Positions 48,989 through 56,644 of a stretch of DNA of 64,000 bases are shown piece by piece. Positions within the stretch are counted from its first letter, which is position 1; each line of letters begins with the position of its first letter. Below the pieces are notes generated by a model. The model worked only from the letters and a program-made list of their open reading frames with translations. It was not told the DNA's origin and ran no database searches. This stretch comes from Petrachloros mirabilis ULC683 (GTDB lineage Bacteria > Cyanobacteriota > Cyanobacteriia > Thermosynechococcales > Thermosynechococcaceae): contig NZ_WVIC01000006.1 in assembly GCF_009939295.1 (NCBI RefSeq), positions 57,600-121,599 on the forward strand. The letters are read 5' to 3'. The translations under genes and the position numbers were made by a program.

Positions 48989-49432
48989 CTAGTTTTCGGG
49001 AGCGCTGGGGTTGATTTCGCCAATTTGATGTAGCTCGGCAGGGGGGCGATCAGGAAAGAGTTCGATGCCGATGGCACCACTGATCAAGATATAGGCGACA
49101 CTGAGGCTGACGGCGGCGAGGAGGCTGGCTGCGATCGCAGCGGAGAGTCCCTTAATAATAGGGGAGAAAGTCTTTCCGGTTAGGGATTTGGCTCGTCGTC
49201 GAGTTCGTTGATCTCTGCCAAACAGCAGCACCCAATAGTATTTACGCCCCAGAATGGAGAAGCTATGTCGCCGCTCTACCCGGTGTCGGGTGGCACCCTG
49301 CATATTGGTGAGGGCTTGGCTCAAGCCATGTAACTGCTCTGCTGTGAATGACTCTGCCACATGCCGAGGGGCATGATGCAGCAACCGGGCTAGGGTTGGG
49401 TCAGGATGGGACGACACAACAGACTCTGGCAT
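48989..49432 (-). CDS. Membrane-anchored protein of unknown function
   Basis: The 147-residue protein has a soluble N-terminal part (HAPRHVAESFTAEQLHGLSQ, then HRVERRHSFSILGRKYYWVL), a basic stretch (GRDQRTRRRAKSL) and one C-terminal membrane helix (AAIAASLLAAVSLSVAYILI). I do not recognise the family beyond its looking like a cyanobacterial conserved protein. The Arg-rich stretch before the helix suggests that the N-terminus is cytoplasmic. The gene stands alone. Confidence 0.6.
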   Translation of the reverse strand: MPESVVSSHPDPTLARLLHHAPRHVAESFTAEQLHGLSQALTNMQGATRHRVERRHSFSILGRKYYWVLLFGRDQRTRRRAKSLTGKTFSPIIKGLSAAIAASLLAAVSLSVAYILISGAIGIELFPDRPPAELHQIGEINPSAPEN

Positions 49433-49756
49433 GGCAGCATCTCCAGGGCAAGGGGTAAGCGGGCAAAAAGCAGATTCTATTCCTAGCGTAGGATACCCAT
49501 CGGCTTCTCGAAAAGTGTAGTTTTACGGATCTCAACAAAACTTGGCGGGGGATTGTGCTTATTTAAGGGATAGCAAACGGATCAAATAAGGGAGGTGCGA
49601 TCGCACCTTGACTTCCCAGCTAACTCAAGTCGGAATCAGAGACCCGGATACGTAAACCGAGCCATTGCAGATACAATTTAGAACAGCGCTCCGTCGTCAT
49701 TTGTACAGGACATAGTTCCGCGACTTGGGCTTCCAGATGCATGAGGTAATGGGCTG
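49433..49756. other. Non-coding spacer with extended HIP1 palindrome
   Basis: No gene is supported in this interval. It contains the 16-bp perfect palindrome AGGTGCGATCGCACCT at 49593-49608, a HIP1 octamer with extended symmetry. The downstream half leads into the SDR relic. Confidence 0.5.
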
Positions 49757-50114
49757 ATGACCGCTGCGAACCAAACCTTCGTGATTACCGGAGCTTCAGT
49801 CGGCATTGGTCGGGGGCTCGCGATCGCGCTCTGTCAGCACCGGAGTGGATGTGCTGGTGGTGTCACCGGGGTTTGTGACCACGGGCATCCGAGAGCGAGC
49901 TTTCCGGGGCGATGGCCAGGTTTGGGGGCACAGCCCTCGGGACGAAGCCCAAAAGACCATGTCCGTGGAAACCTGCGTTCAGCAGATTCTCCGGGGCATA
50001 TCCAAGCGCCAACGAGAAGTGGTAATGACCCCCAAGGGCAAAGTCCTGCCTTGGGCCAAGCTCATCTTTCCGGGGTTGGTCGATGCTCTGGCAGATCGGG
50101 CAACTGCCCGTTGA
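49757..50114 (+). pseudogene. Short-chain dehydrogenase relic with internal deletion
   Basis: The N-terminus of an SDR is present in frame 2 (MTAANQTFVITGASVGIGRG with the TGxxxGIG cofactor motif). From about 49839 the frame 3 reading TGVDVLVVSPGFVTTGIRER gives the C-terminal region of an SDR and runs to TGA 50112-50114. The middle of the enzyme, including the catalytic YxxxK, is missing and the two halves are out of frame. This is a decayed gene, not a functional reductase. It ends 9 nt from the SWIM gene on the other strand. Confidence 0.8.
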
Positions 50115-50123
50115 GACTCTCTC

Positions 50124-50957
50124 CTAGAGTGAGCCTTTACGCCGCACCTGCTCATAAAGGGTTTCCATTACCTCTAGAAACGAGTTATTTCGATGCCAAA
50201 AGGCGGGGAAATCTCCCTGTTGTTTCACCATAATCCCTGACACGGGGATTCCGGCAATAGGATCCAAGGTTTGGGGTAGCCGTTTGTCCCCCTGCCAAAA
50301 GTCTCGGAGGGAATTCAGAGTCTGTGCGGGTTGGGTTTGCGGTGGAGTGTAGTAACTGGCAACCGCCTGGGGCGGACGCTCCTCCTGTTGCAGCTCTGTG
50401 GATAGTGCCTGACCGAGGGGAGACTTGGCTAGCTCTTGCAGAAGCTGCTGACGCGACAGACCCCGAAGCTCAAAGAGCAAAAACGGATCTTCGTCGAGGT
50501 TGGCGGCCAGACGATAGAAGACCCCGGCAATGTGCTTACAGGGATTGCTCCAATCAGGACAAGAGCATTGGGTGCTAAAGTCTTTGCGGCTGTGGGGCAG
50601 CAAGTTCAGCCCCAGGGGAGCCAGGGTGCTATCCAGGCTGTCGGGGATTTCCTTGAGCATCAGTCGGGAAATCAGGCTAGCTTTGGAGGCAATGGTCTGG
50701 ATGGCTTGTTGCCACTGGGCTTCACTCAGGGGCGTAAAGTCGATAGTGGTGATGTAGAGCGGCTCTTTGTAAACGCCAAAGTAGGGGTTCACCGAGCCCC
50801 GCACCTGAGCAATGATTTGAGTGTGGTGAATGTCGAAGCTTTTAATCTTGCTGCCACGGGCGTAGGAGCGCCCCCGACTCAAGCGACCAGCATCGGTCAA
50901 GTCTTCCATGGCTTCTAAAAATTTTTGCCCCCACCAAGTGCGTGTCATTTGACTCAT
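50124..50957 (-). CDS. SWIM zinc-finger protein
   Basis: The 277-residue protein carries the SWIM motif CSCPDWSNPCKHIAGVFY (CxC...CxH), a zinc-binding module for DNA or protein contacts. The N-terminus (TWWGQKFLEAMEDLTDAGRL) and the RGSVNPYFGVYKEPLY segment are typical of SWIM proteins encoded with SNF2 helicases. A related SNF2 helicase gene lies 1.5 kb upstream on the same strand, with a DarT-macro gene in between. The start ATG overlaps the stop of the small upstream frame as ATGA. The role is probably accessory to the helicase. Confidence 0.88.
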   Translation of the reverse strand: MSQMTRTWWGQKFLEAMEDLTDAGRLSRGRSYARGSKIKSFDIHHTQIIAQVRGSVNPYFGVYKEPLYITTIDFTPLSEAQWQQAIQTIASKASLISRLMLKEIPDSLDSTLAPLGLNLLPHSRKDFSTQCSCPDWSNPCKHIAGVFYRLAANLDEDPFLLFELRGLSRQQLLQELAKSPLGQALSTELQQEERPPQAVASYYTPPQTQPAQTLNSLRDFWQGDKRLPQTLDPIAGIPVSGIMVKQQGDFPAFWHRNNSFLEVMETLYEQVRRKGSL

Positions 50958-51142
50958 AGCAGTGTTTCTCGTAAAGCAGCCCGAAAGTTGATGACGGCAT
51001 CCAGCGGCTCTGGATTCTGAATATGAGTGGTTCCTAGATCAAAACCGCTCAGCAGTCCAGTCTGCGCCAGTGAGCGATGGGTTCCGGCAACAAAAATAGT
51101 GGATGGTTCGGCGTGTTTCTGCTCAACGAGCAATCGTCTCAA
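50954..51142 (-). other. Orphan open frame, possible gene remnant
   Basis: The frame reads LLVEQKHAEPSTIFVAGTHR and continues LAQTGLLSGFDLGTT to a stop overlapping the SWIM start (ATGA). It has no good start: 51142 is TTG, and the same frame stays open upstream as WLRSFQQDVGGG into the last codons of the DarT-macro gene. I do not recognise it. It could be the 3' fragment of a gene whose front was lost when the DarT-macro gene arrived, or a small gene coupled to the SWIM gene. Confidence 0.4.
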
Positions 51143-51171
51143 CCCACCCCCGACGTCCTGCTGAAACGATC

Positions 51172-52347
51172 TCAGCCACCGAGTAAGTACTTCTCGGTGC
51201 GGTACTGCTCATCAATGTCCCGTTCCCGGGGCAGATAGATGGCCACATCGATGCCAATGCCGTGCAGGTATCTGCACATCAGCGGCCCCACATCTGCCCA
51301 GTTAAGTCCACCCAATCCGCAGCCTAGGGCTGGAAGTGCGACGGACTTCACCCCCTCAGCCTCGAAGTGATCTCGGAACCACGACAGCCCGCCCTCAATG
51401 TCGTCCATTCGGGAGTTATCGCGCCACTTACGCTTGGTAGAAAACAGCATGAACCACTTGACCGCGTTTGGGGTTTTTAGTGGGGTAGACAGGTCAGCAA
51501 GATCCTCGTCCAGCGAACTTTCCCTTTTATAGATGCATGGCTTGACCGCTGTCAACCGCCGTGCCCGGCAGCAGTCCTGATAGTACACGTACACGTCCGG
51601 AAACTGATACTTGGCTCGGGATGCTAACCCCTTGCCCATGATGCCTTGCAGGTTCACGCTGACCGTCAGCGTTTGCATCCCGGAGAAAAACATGTCGCCC
51701 TCGACTAGGGAAATGTTATTGCCGATTCGCATCTTGTAGGATGGGTTGAAGAAAAAGTTTGGCTCGGGAACCACGGGTGTTTGAGTGGAACCAATCAGAC
51801 CCTCGACACGCCTTTTGGCGTCGTGGTCGGCAACGTAGACCGTATGGATGTAGTCGACGTCGATCCGATCTGGCACCAAGCATTCGGCCATGATCTTCCG
51901 CTTCGACCCATCCACATCTTTCCAGTACTCAGCCTGAAGAACCGGCCACTGGGCTTTGATCACCCTCAGGCCATCAGCTGTCTTAAAAAACTGTGTCGGG
52001 CTGCTGGCTGCGTTCCCGTCCGTTAACAAGACATGCGGCAATTGCAGTACGCTCGGCTTAACGCCGATCACGGCGAGGTCTTTGGTCGTTTTCTCGTGGA
52101 CGACGCGGTACATCATTGGGTTACGGGGCTGGAAGTATAGGTTGGCGTACTCCCACAAACTCGCCCGATCGGGTGTCAGCTTGCCCTTCCGATTGCTCAC
52201 AATGCCGGAATCATAGATGGCTGTGAACGATACCTTGTCAGCCTCGACCCGTCCGTGGGACAAGATACCGTTTGCCAAAATCGACGGGACGTTTTGGACG
52301 TGCGTGATGTAGAACAGGCTTTTGATCTCGACCTTACCGCGGGTCAT
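51172..52347 (-). CDS. DarT-like DNA ADP-ribosyltransferase fused to DarG-like macrodomain
   Basis: The 391-residue protein joins two domains. Residues 1-200 match DarT (DUF4433): YITHVQNVPSILANGIL with His16, WEYANLYFQPRNPMMYR and the catalytic Glu155 in MAECLVPDRIDVDYIHTV. Residues 208-375 match the macrodomain of DarG: SLVEGDMF, NLQGIMGKGLASRAKYQFPD, FSTKRKWRDNSRMDDIEGGL and VALPALGCGLGGLNWADV. DarT puts ADP-ribose on DNA and DarG removes it; normally they are separate genes of an antiphage toxin-antitoxin system. The usual DarG C-terminal half is missing. The product would carry toxin and eraser in one chain. It sits between a SWIM gene and a SNF2 helicase on the same strand. Confidence 0.88.
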   Translation of the reverse strand: MTRGKVEIKSLFYITHVQNVPSILANGILSHGRVEADKVSFTAIYDSGIVSNRKGKLTPDRASLWEYANLYFQPRNPMMYRVVHEKTTKDLAVIGVKPSVLQLPHVLLTDGNAASSPTQFFKTADGLRVIKAQWPVLQAEYWKDVDGSKRKIMAECLVPDRIDVDYIHTVYVADHDAKRRVEGLIGSTQTPVVPEPNFFFNPSYKMRIGNNISLVEGDMFFSGMQTLTVSVNLQGIMGKGLASRAKYQFPDVYVYYQDCCRARRLTAVKPCIYKRESSLDEDLADLSTPLKTPNAVKWFMLFSTKRKWRDNSRMDDIEGGLSWFRDHFEAEGVKSVALPALGCGLGGLNWADVGPLMCRYLHGIGIDVAIYLPRERDIDEQYRTEKYLLGG

Positions 52348-52458
52348 CAGTCAGTCCTCGTCAGGTATCGCCGCCCCTACAATTTTAGCGAAGGGGCACG
52401 TTCTTTAGAATATCGGTAGGGAATTAGACCACTTCCAGGGGGGCAGGTGAATACAGTC

Positions 52459-55400
52459 CTAGGCCATGATGGCGCTGCGGTTGAGGGCAATGAGTTCTTT
52501 GAAGGCGTTGTTGTCCAGTTTAGTCAGCCAGGACTCATCGGCACCGACGATGGAGCCAGCCAGCTTTTTCTTATCTTCAATCATCTCGTCAATGCGTTCT
52601 TCTAGGGTGCCAATGGCCACAAATTTATGCACGAAGACGCTCTTTTGCTGGCCGATGCGGAAGGCGCGGTCGGTGGCTTGATCTTCCACGGCGGGGTTCC
52701 ACCAGCGGTCAAAGTGGAAGACGTGGTTGGCTTTGGTGAGGGTGATGCCCACACCCCCGGCTTTTAGAGACAGGACAAAGATGGAGGGTTCGGTTTCAGG
52801 GTCTTGGAACTCTGCAATCATCCCTTCGCGCTTGGTACGGGAGGTGCCGCCGTGGAGGTAGTAGGTGTTGTAATGGTAGGTCTGGCGCAGGTGCTTTTCT
52901 AGGGCTTCCCCGAGTTCGGTAAATTGGGTGAAAATCAGCAGGCTATCGCCGTCGTCGATGGCTTCTTGCACCATTTCGTTCAGGCGCGAGAGTTTGTGCG
53001 ATCGCACCTCTGCAAACTCGCTCCCATCTTGCAAAAACTGGCGGGGGTGATTACAAATTTGCTTTAGCTTCAGCAAGGTTGACAGAATCAACCCCTGGCG
53101 CTGGATGCCCTCGATTTCGCCCATATCGTCCAGTTGGCCGGTGACATCTTTGACCACCGCTTCGTAGAGCGAGGCTTGTTCCTGGGTGAGGTTGCAATAG
53201 AGCTTTTGTTCAACCTTGGCGGGCAAGTCTTTGATGATGGCTTGATCGGTCTTGACCCGCCGCAAAATAAATGGCTCCACGAGTTTTTTGAGGGTGACCG
53301 ATTGGCGGGGGTCGTTCTCTTTTTGGATGGGCAGCTCAAAGCTGCGCCGAAACTGGGTCTGGGTGCCCAGATAGCCCGGATTGAGAAAGTGGAAAATCGA
53401 CCACAGATCCAGGAGGCGGTTTTCCACCGGGGTGCCCGTCAGGGCTAGCCGGTGCGGGGCAGAGAGCTTCAAAATGGACTTGGTGACGCTGGCCTTGGGG
53501 TTTTTGATATTTTGGGCTTCATCTAAGACAATGCGGTGCCACTGAATGTCTGAGAGCAACTTGGCATCTTTGCGAGCCAGGGCAAAGGAAGTAATCAACA
53601 CATCGTGGTCACGGCACAGCGCCTTGAAGTCTTTGGCCTCCTGGGCGCGTTGATTGCCGTGGTGGATGGCGGCTTTGAGGGGCGGGGCAAATTTCTGAAT
53701 TTCACGCTGCCAGTTGCCAACCACAGAGGTAGGGGCAACCAACAGAGTGGGGGGAACTTTCTCGGACTGCTCGCGCTCTTGGAGCAGGCGGGCAATCACC
53801 TGAATGGTTTTCCCTAGACCCATGTCATCGGCTAGGCACCCATTGAGGCCCAGTTGCTCCAAAAATTGTAGCCAAGCCACCCCTCGCTTCTGGTATTCCC
53901 GCAGTTGTCCCTGCAACTGGGCGGGATTTTCCACGGGTTGGAGCTGGGTTTTGTCCCCCAGATGGGTGAGCATCTCGGCCAGGCTGTCGTCACGGTCCAC
54001 CTCAACCGTCAGGTCGTCGCTGCCAGTGCTGGCCGTCAGTTTCAGGAAGTCCAGCAGACTCAGTTCTGGGTTTTCTTGTTGATGGGTCTGCCAAAACGCC
54101 AGCATTTGCGCCATTTTGTCTTGATCCAGCTCCATCCACTGACCCCGGAACCGCACCAGGGGGGTTTTGGCATTGACCAGTTGGTGCCACTCTTGCTCAC
54201 TAATCGGTTCGTCGCCAATGGCCAGCTCGTACTGGTATTCCACCAACCGATCCAGAGAAAAGTAGCTTTTGGCCTGGTTCTGGCTCCCAGACGCAGATTT
54301 GCCCTTGGCGTTGAGGCGCACTTTGGCTCGCTGCCGCCCTTGGGGCGTCCACCAGGCGGGCACGCGGACTTTGTACCCGGCATTTTCTAAGACCCAGGCG
54401 GCCTCTTTGAGAAAGCCAAAGGCGGCCTCCAGGTCGAGGGCAATCTCCCTGGGCTGATCGGTTTCCAGCCCCCGCCACAGGTCAGAATAGATACGGGCGG
54501 CATAGCCCAGATTCAGCAGCAGTTGTTGCTCTAAGTCTTGCCCCATTTGCGCCTGCACCTGCTGCCGCTGCTTGCGGTTCATCTGCCAGTAGTCTTGCAA
54601 GGCCAGCCGCAGGGAGGGATCCTCTTTGGCTTCGATCTGGAACTGGAGCATCCAGGGGTCTTCAGGCTGAGTGGGATCTTGAAGCTGAAAGCAGAGGTTA
54701 AAGTGTTGCTCGGTGTGGGTGCGATGGATGCGATCGCACCACCCCTGCCACTGCTGATACTGCTCCAGCCGCTCAGCCGTCGTCCACACCTGGTCGGTGG
54801 GGTAGAGACAGTCCATCACCAGGGAATCGGCAATGGTCTTTTCAAAGGCTTGGGTGGTGGGGGTGTGGGTGACAATCTCGGTGAGTAAGCACTCGGAAAA
54901 ATGGCGCAGCAGCGAGGTGCGATCGTAGAGGGTCGGCGTCTCGGGTGGAGTCTCAAACCCAGCGACACAGGCGAGGGGCATGTACTCCACAAATTCCCGA
55001 ATCAGCATGTCGTAGGCATCGCCCACAAAAGCCCAACCGGGATAAATCTCAAAAGGATCAGCGGCGGGTGCGTTTTTTTTCTGGCGGGTTGAGGGACTCG
55101 TCGTTTTGGTACTGCGGCGCTTTGCAGATGGCGTCGCGGTCAACTGTCGGTACCGGAGGGCTGGAATGTAGTGATCTTGATAAATCACTCGCTTGAGTCC
55201 CTGGGTAAACTGGAACCAAAACAGCAGGTCAATGCCCAACTGCACCTCGGCCAGATTGTGCAGAGCCAAAAAGTGTAGATCCTTGAGCAATGGCACCACG
55301 GTGTTACACAAACCCCCACCCTTAACGAGCCCGAGGGTGGGGTAGCAGTCAATTTCCCAGGCTTGTAATTCAAAGGTGGCTGGTGGCTCAGTTTCTAAAT

Positions 55401-55683
55401 ACCGTGACAGCTCCAGGGAGGGTAGGGGCTGACCAGCGGCGGTGGGCAGCAGAAAATATTGGGGGGCAATCAGGGCTTCCAGGGTGCTGGCGGAGGCAGC
55501 CGGGATGCCTAGCTCTTGCTTGAGCATCTGAGCCAACTTCGGAGCCGGTAACTGGTGGGGATGTCGGGTGCTAGATTTTCGGCTTTGGTTAGGCTCAGTG
55601 GTTTCTATCCAGAGATTGAAAGTGCCGCGCTGAATAAAGTCTGGCTCTGCTTGGGGAATCCAGGTGCCGTGGAGAATGTGCAT
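52459..55683 (-). CDS. SNF2-family helicase with SNF2-associated domain
   Basis: This large Swi2/Snf2 translocase has 1074 residues from ATG 55683 (MHILHGTWIPQAEPDFIQRG), where homologues start; the open frame runs 44 residues further upstream. The N-terminal half is the bacterial SNF2-associated domain. The motor has NGCLADDMGLGKTIQVI (Walker A), VLDEAQNIKNP (DEAQ), ALTGTPVENRLLDLWS, and the motif V-VI segment KAGGVGITLTKANHVFHFDR to WWNPAVEDQATDRAFRIGQ. Such helicases are often encoded with SWIM proteins, as here at 50124. The precise role (repair, transcription recycling or defence) is not established. Confidence 0.93.
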   Translation of the reverse strand: MHILHGTWIPQAEPDFIQRGTFNLWIETTEPNQSRKSSTRHPHQLPAPKLAQMLKQELGIPAASASTLEALIAPQYFLLPTAAGQPLPSLELSRYLETEPPATFELQAWEIDCYPTLGLVKGGGLCNTVVPLLKDLHFLALHNLAEVQLGIDLLFWFQFTQGLKRVIYQDHYIPALRYRQLTATPSAKRRSTKTTSPSTRQKKNAPAADPFEIYPGWAFVGDAYDMLIREFVEYMPLACVAGFETPPETPTLYDRTSLLRHFSECLLTEIVTHTPTTQAFEKTIADSLVMDCLYPTDQVWTTAERLEQYQQWQGWCDRIHRTHTEQHFNLCFQLQDPTQPEDPWMLQFQIEAKEDPSLRLALQDYWQMNRKQRQQVQAQMGQDLEQQLLLNLGYAARIYSDLWRGLETDQPREIALDLEAAFGFLKEAAWVLENAGYKVRVPAWWTPQGRQRAKVRLNAKGKSASGSQNQAKSYFSLDRLVEYQYELAIGDEPISEQEWHQLVNAKTPLVRFRGQWMELDQDKMAQMLAFWQTHQQENPELSLLDFLKLTASTGSDDLTVEVDRDDSLAEMLTHLGDKTQLQPVENPAQLQGQLREYQKRGVAWLQFLEQLGLNGCLADDMGLGKTIQVIARLLQEREQSEKVPPTLLVAPTSVVGNWQREIQKFAPPLKAAIHHGNQRAQEAKDFKALCRDHDVLITSFALARKDAKLLSDIQWHRIVLDEAQNIKNPKASVTKSILKLSAPHRLALTGTPVENRLLDLWSIFHFLNPGYLGTQTQFRRSFELPIQKENDPRQSVTLKKLVEPFILRRVKTDQAIIKDLPAKVEQKLYCNLTQEQASLYEAVVKDVTGQLDDMGEIEGIQRQGLILSTLLKLKQICNHPRQFLQDGSEFAEVRSHKLSRLNEMVQEAIDDGDSLLIFTQFTELGEALEKHLRQTYHYNTYYLHGGTSRTKREGMIAEFQDPETEPSIFVLSLKAGGVGITLTKANHVFHFDRWWNPAVEDQATDRAFRIGQQKSVFVHKFVAIGTLEERIDEMIEDKKKLAGSIVGADESWLTKLDNNAFKELIALNRSAIMA

Positions 55684-55830
55684 GGCGATGATTAGGCCCC
55701 TACACTGCTTGGTATTGAGGTTTAGCCTATCAGAGTTAGCCTCTGTATGTCTTGGGGTAACAGCCAGATACCCCTCGTGCAACGCCTCATCTAAGGACAT
55801 GTTTGCAAGTCTCATCTCCCAGTAAGATTA

Positions 55831-55984
55831 ACGTGAGTTCGAGGACTTATCCGCCCTCACCCCCTAGCCCCCTCTCCCAACATTGGGAGAGGGGGAACAG
55901 AGCACAAATTCAAGGTTTTAGCCCCTCTCCCAACATTGGGAGAGGGGTTGGGGTGAGGGCAGACGAGAGCTGTCGAACTCACGT
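55831..55984. mobile_element. MITE-like palindromic element with target duplication
   Basis: The element is 154 bp. Its ends are ACGTGAGTTCGA (55831-55842) and TCGAACTCACGT (55973-55984), a 12-bp perfect inverted repeat. Inside it has GCCCTCACCCC and GGGGTGAGGGC plus two copies of a palindrome centred on CTCCCAACATTGGGAG (55868-55895 and 55922-55947). It is flanked by AAGATTA on both sides (55824-55830 and 55985-55991), a target-site duplication of 7 bp (8 if the shared T is counted). It encodes nothing. It lies between the SNF2 helicase gene and the divergent coiled-coil gene. The 334-nt spacer 55684-56017 contains no other feature seen. Confidence 0.85.
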
Positions 55985-56017
55985 AAGATTAAGTGTCTGC
56001 TTGTCCGATCTCCTAGA

Positions 56018-56596
56018 ATGAAACCAGACCCCGCCCAAACCTGGGTCAACTTCCTATCCTTACTGCCCGGCACCACCGTCACCGTTCTGGTGATCAGCAT
56101 TGCCTTTCTGCGCTTCTATGACCCCACCGACCTCACCGAACTCTGGCTCCCCCACTCCAGCCGCGCCTGGAGCAACCTCTTCACCGTGGCAGCCATCTTG
56201 GCTGCATTGGCTAATTTCGGCACTGAGTGGTACCGTCGAAACCGAGAAACAGGACGCCGAAGCCGAGATGAGGCACGAAGAGTGGCTCAAGAACGAGCAG
56301 AAGCGGCTTTTAGAGCTGAGGAAGCAGAACGCCGAAGCCGAGATGAGACACGAAGAGTGGCTCAAGAACGAGCAGAGACAGAGCGCCGAAGCGAGGAAGA
56401 GGCACGAAGAGTGGCTCAAGAACGAGCAGAAGCGGCTTTTAGAGCTGAGGAAGCAGAACGCGCGGCTCGCCGAGCTAGAGTCCAAGCTCGATGCAGCGCT
56501 GCCCAAATTCGGTTCCAACTTGACCCCTCAGCCGCCCACCGAGAGCAGCTAAGCACCGTTTTAGTGTTCCTCGAAGAATACGGTGACACCCTGTAG
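56018..56596 (+). CDS. Membrane protein with repetitive coiled coil
   Basis: The 192-residue protein has two N-terminal membrane segments (LPGTTVTVLVISIAFLRF and SNLFTVAAILAALANF) and then a charged coiled coil of near-identical 25- and 18-residue units with the core RRVAQERAE. The C-terminus (ARCSAAQIRFQLDP to FLEEYGDTL) is shared with the partial protein at 63709-64000. Another frame is also open over the repeats and reads HEEWLKNEQKRLLEL. I choose this frame because it has the membrane segments and its conserved tail continues past the other frame's stop. The function is unknown. Confidence 0.65.
   Translation: MKPDPAQTWVNFLSLLPGTTVTVLVISIAFLRFYDPTDLTELWLPHSSRAWSNLFTVAAILAALANFGTEWYRRNRETGRRSRDEARRVAQERAEAAFRAEEAERRSRDETRRVAQERAETERRSEEEARRVAQERAEAAFRAEEAERAARRARVQARCSAAQIRFQLDPSAAHREQLSTVLVFLEEYGDTL
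56254..56480 (+). repeat. Intragenic tandem repeat, about 75 nt period
   Basis: The block starting ACGCCGAAGCCGAGATGAG at 56254 recurs at 56329 with a 75-nt period, then again in a shortened and slightly changed form at about 56382. All units contain GAAGAGTGGCTCAAGAACGA. Period lengths are multiples of three, so the coiled-coil reading frame is kept. Confidence 0.85.
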
Positions 56597-56644
56597 CCCC
56601 GACCTCCTCTTGGGTCGAAAGATTGTATCCTGCATTGGCCCCGC

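Noticed and set aside
55868..55947. Two identical palindromes centred on CCCAACATTGGG as tandem terminators
   Set aside because: They lie within the MITE-like element bounded by terminal repeats and a target duplication, and no U-tract follows.
56060..56518. 152-codon minus-strand frame over the coiled-coil repeats
   Set aside because: It gives a Ser/Cys/Phe-rich repeat peptide that arises from the tandem repeat on the other strand; no homologous pattern is seen.
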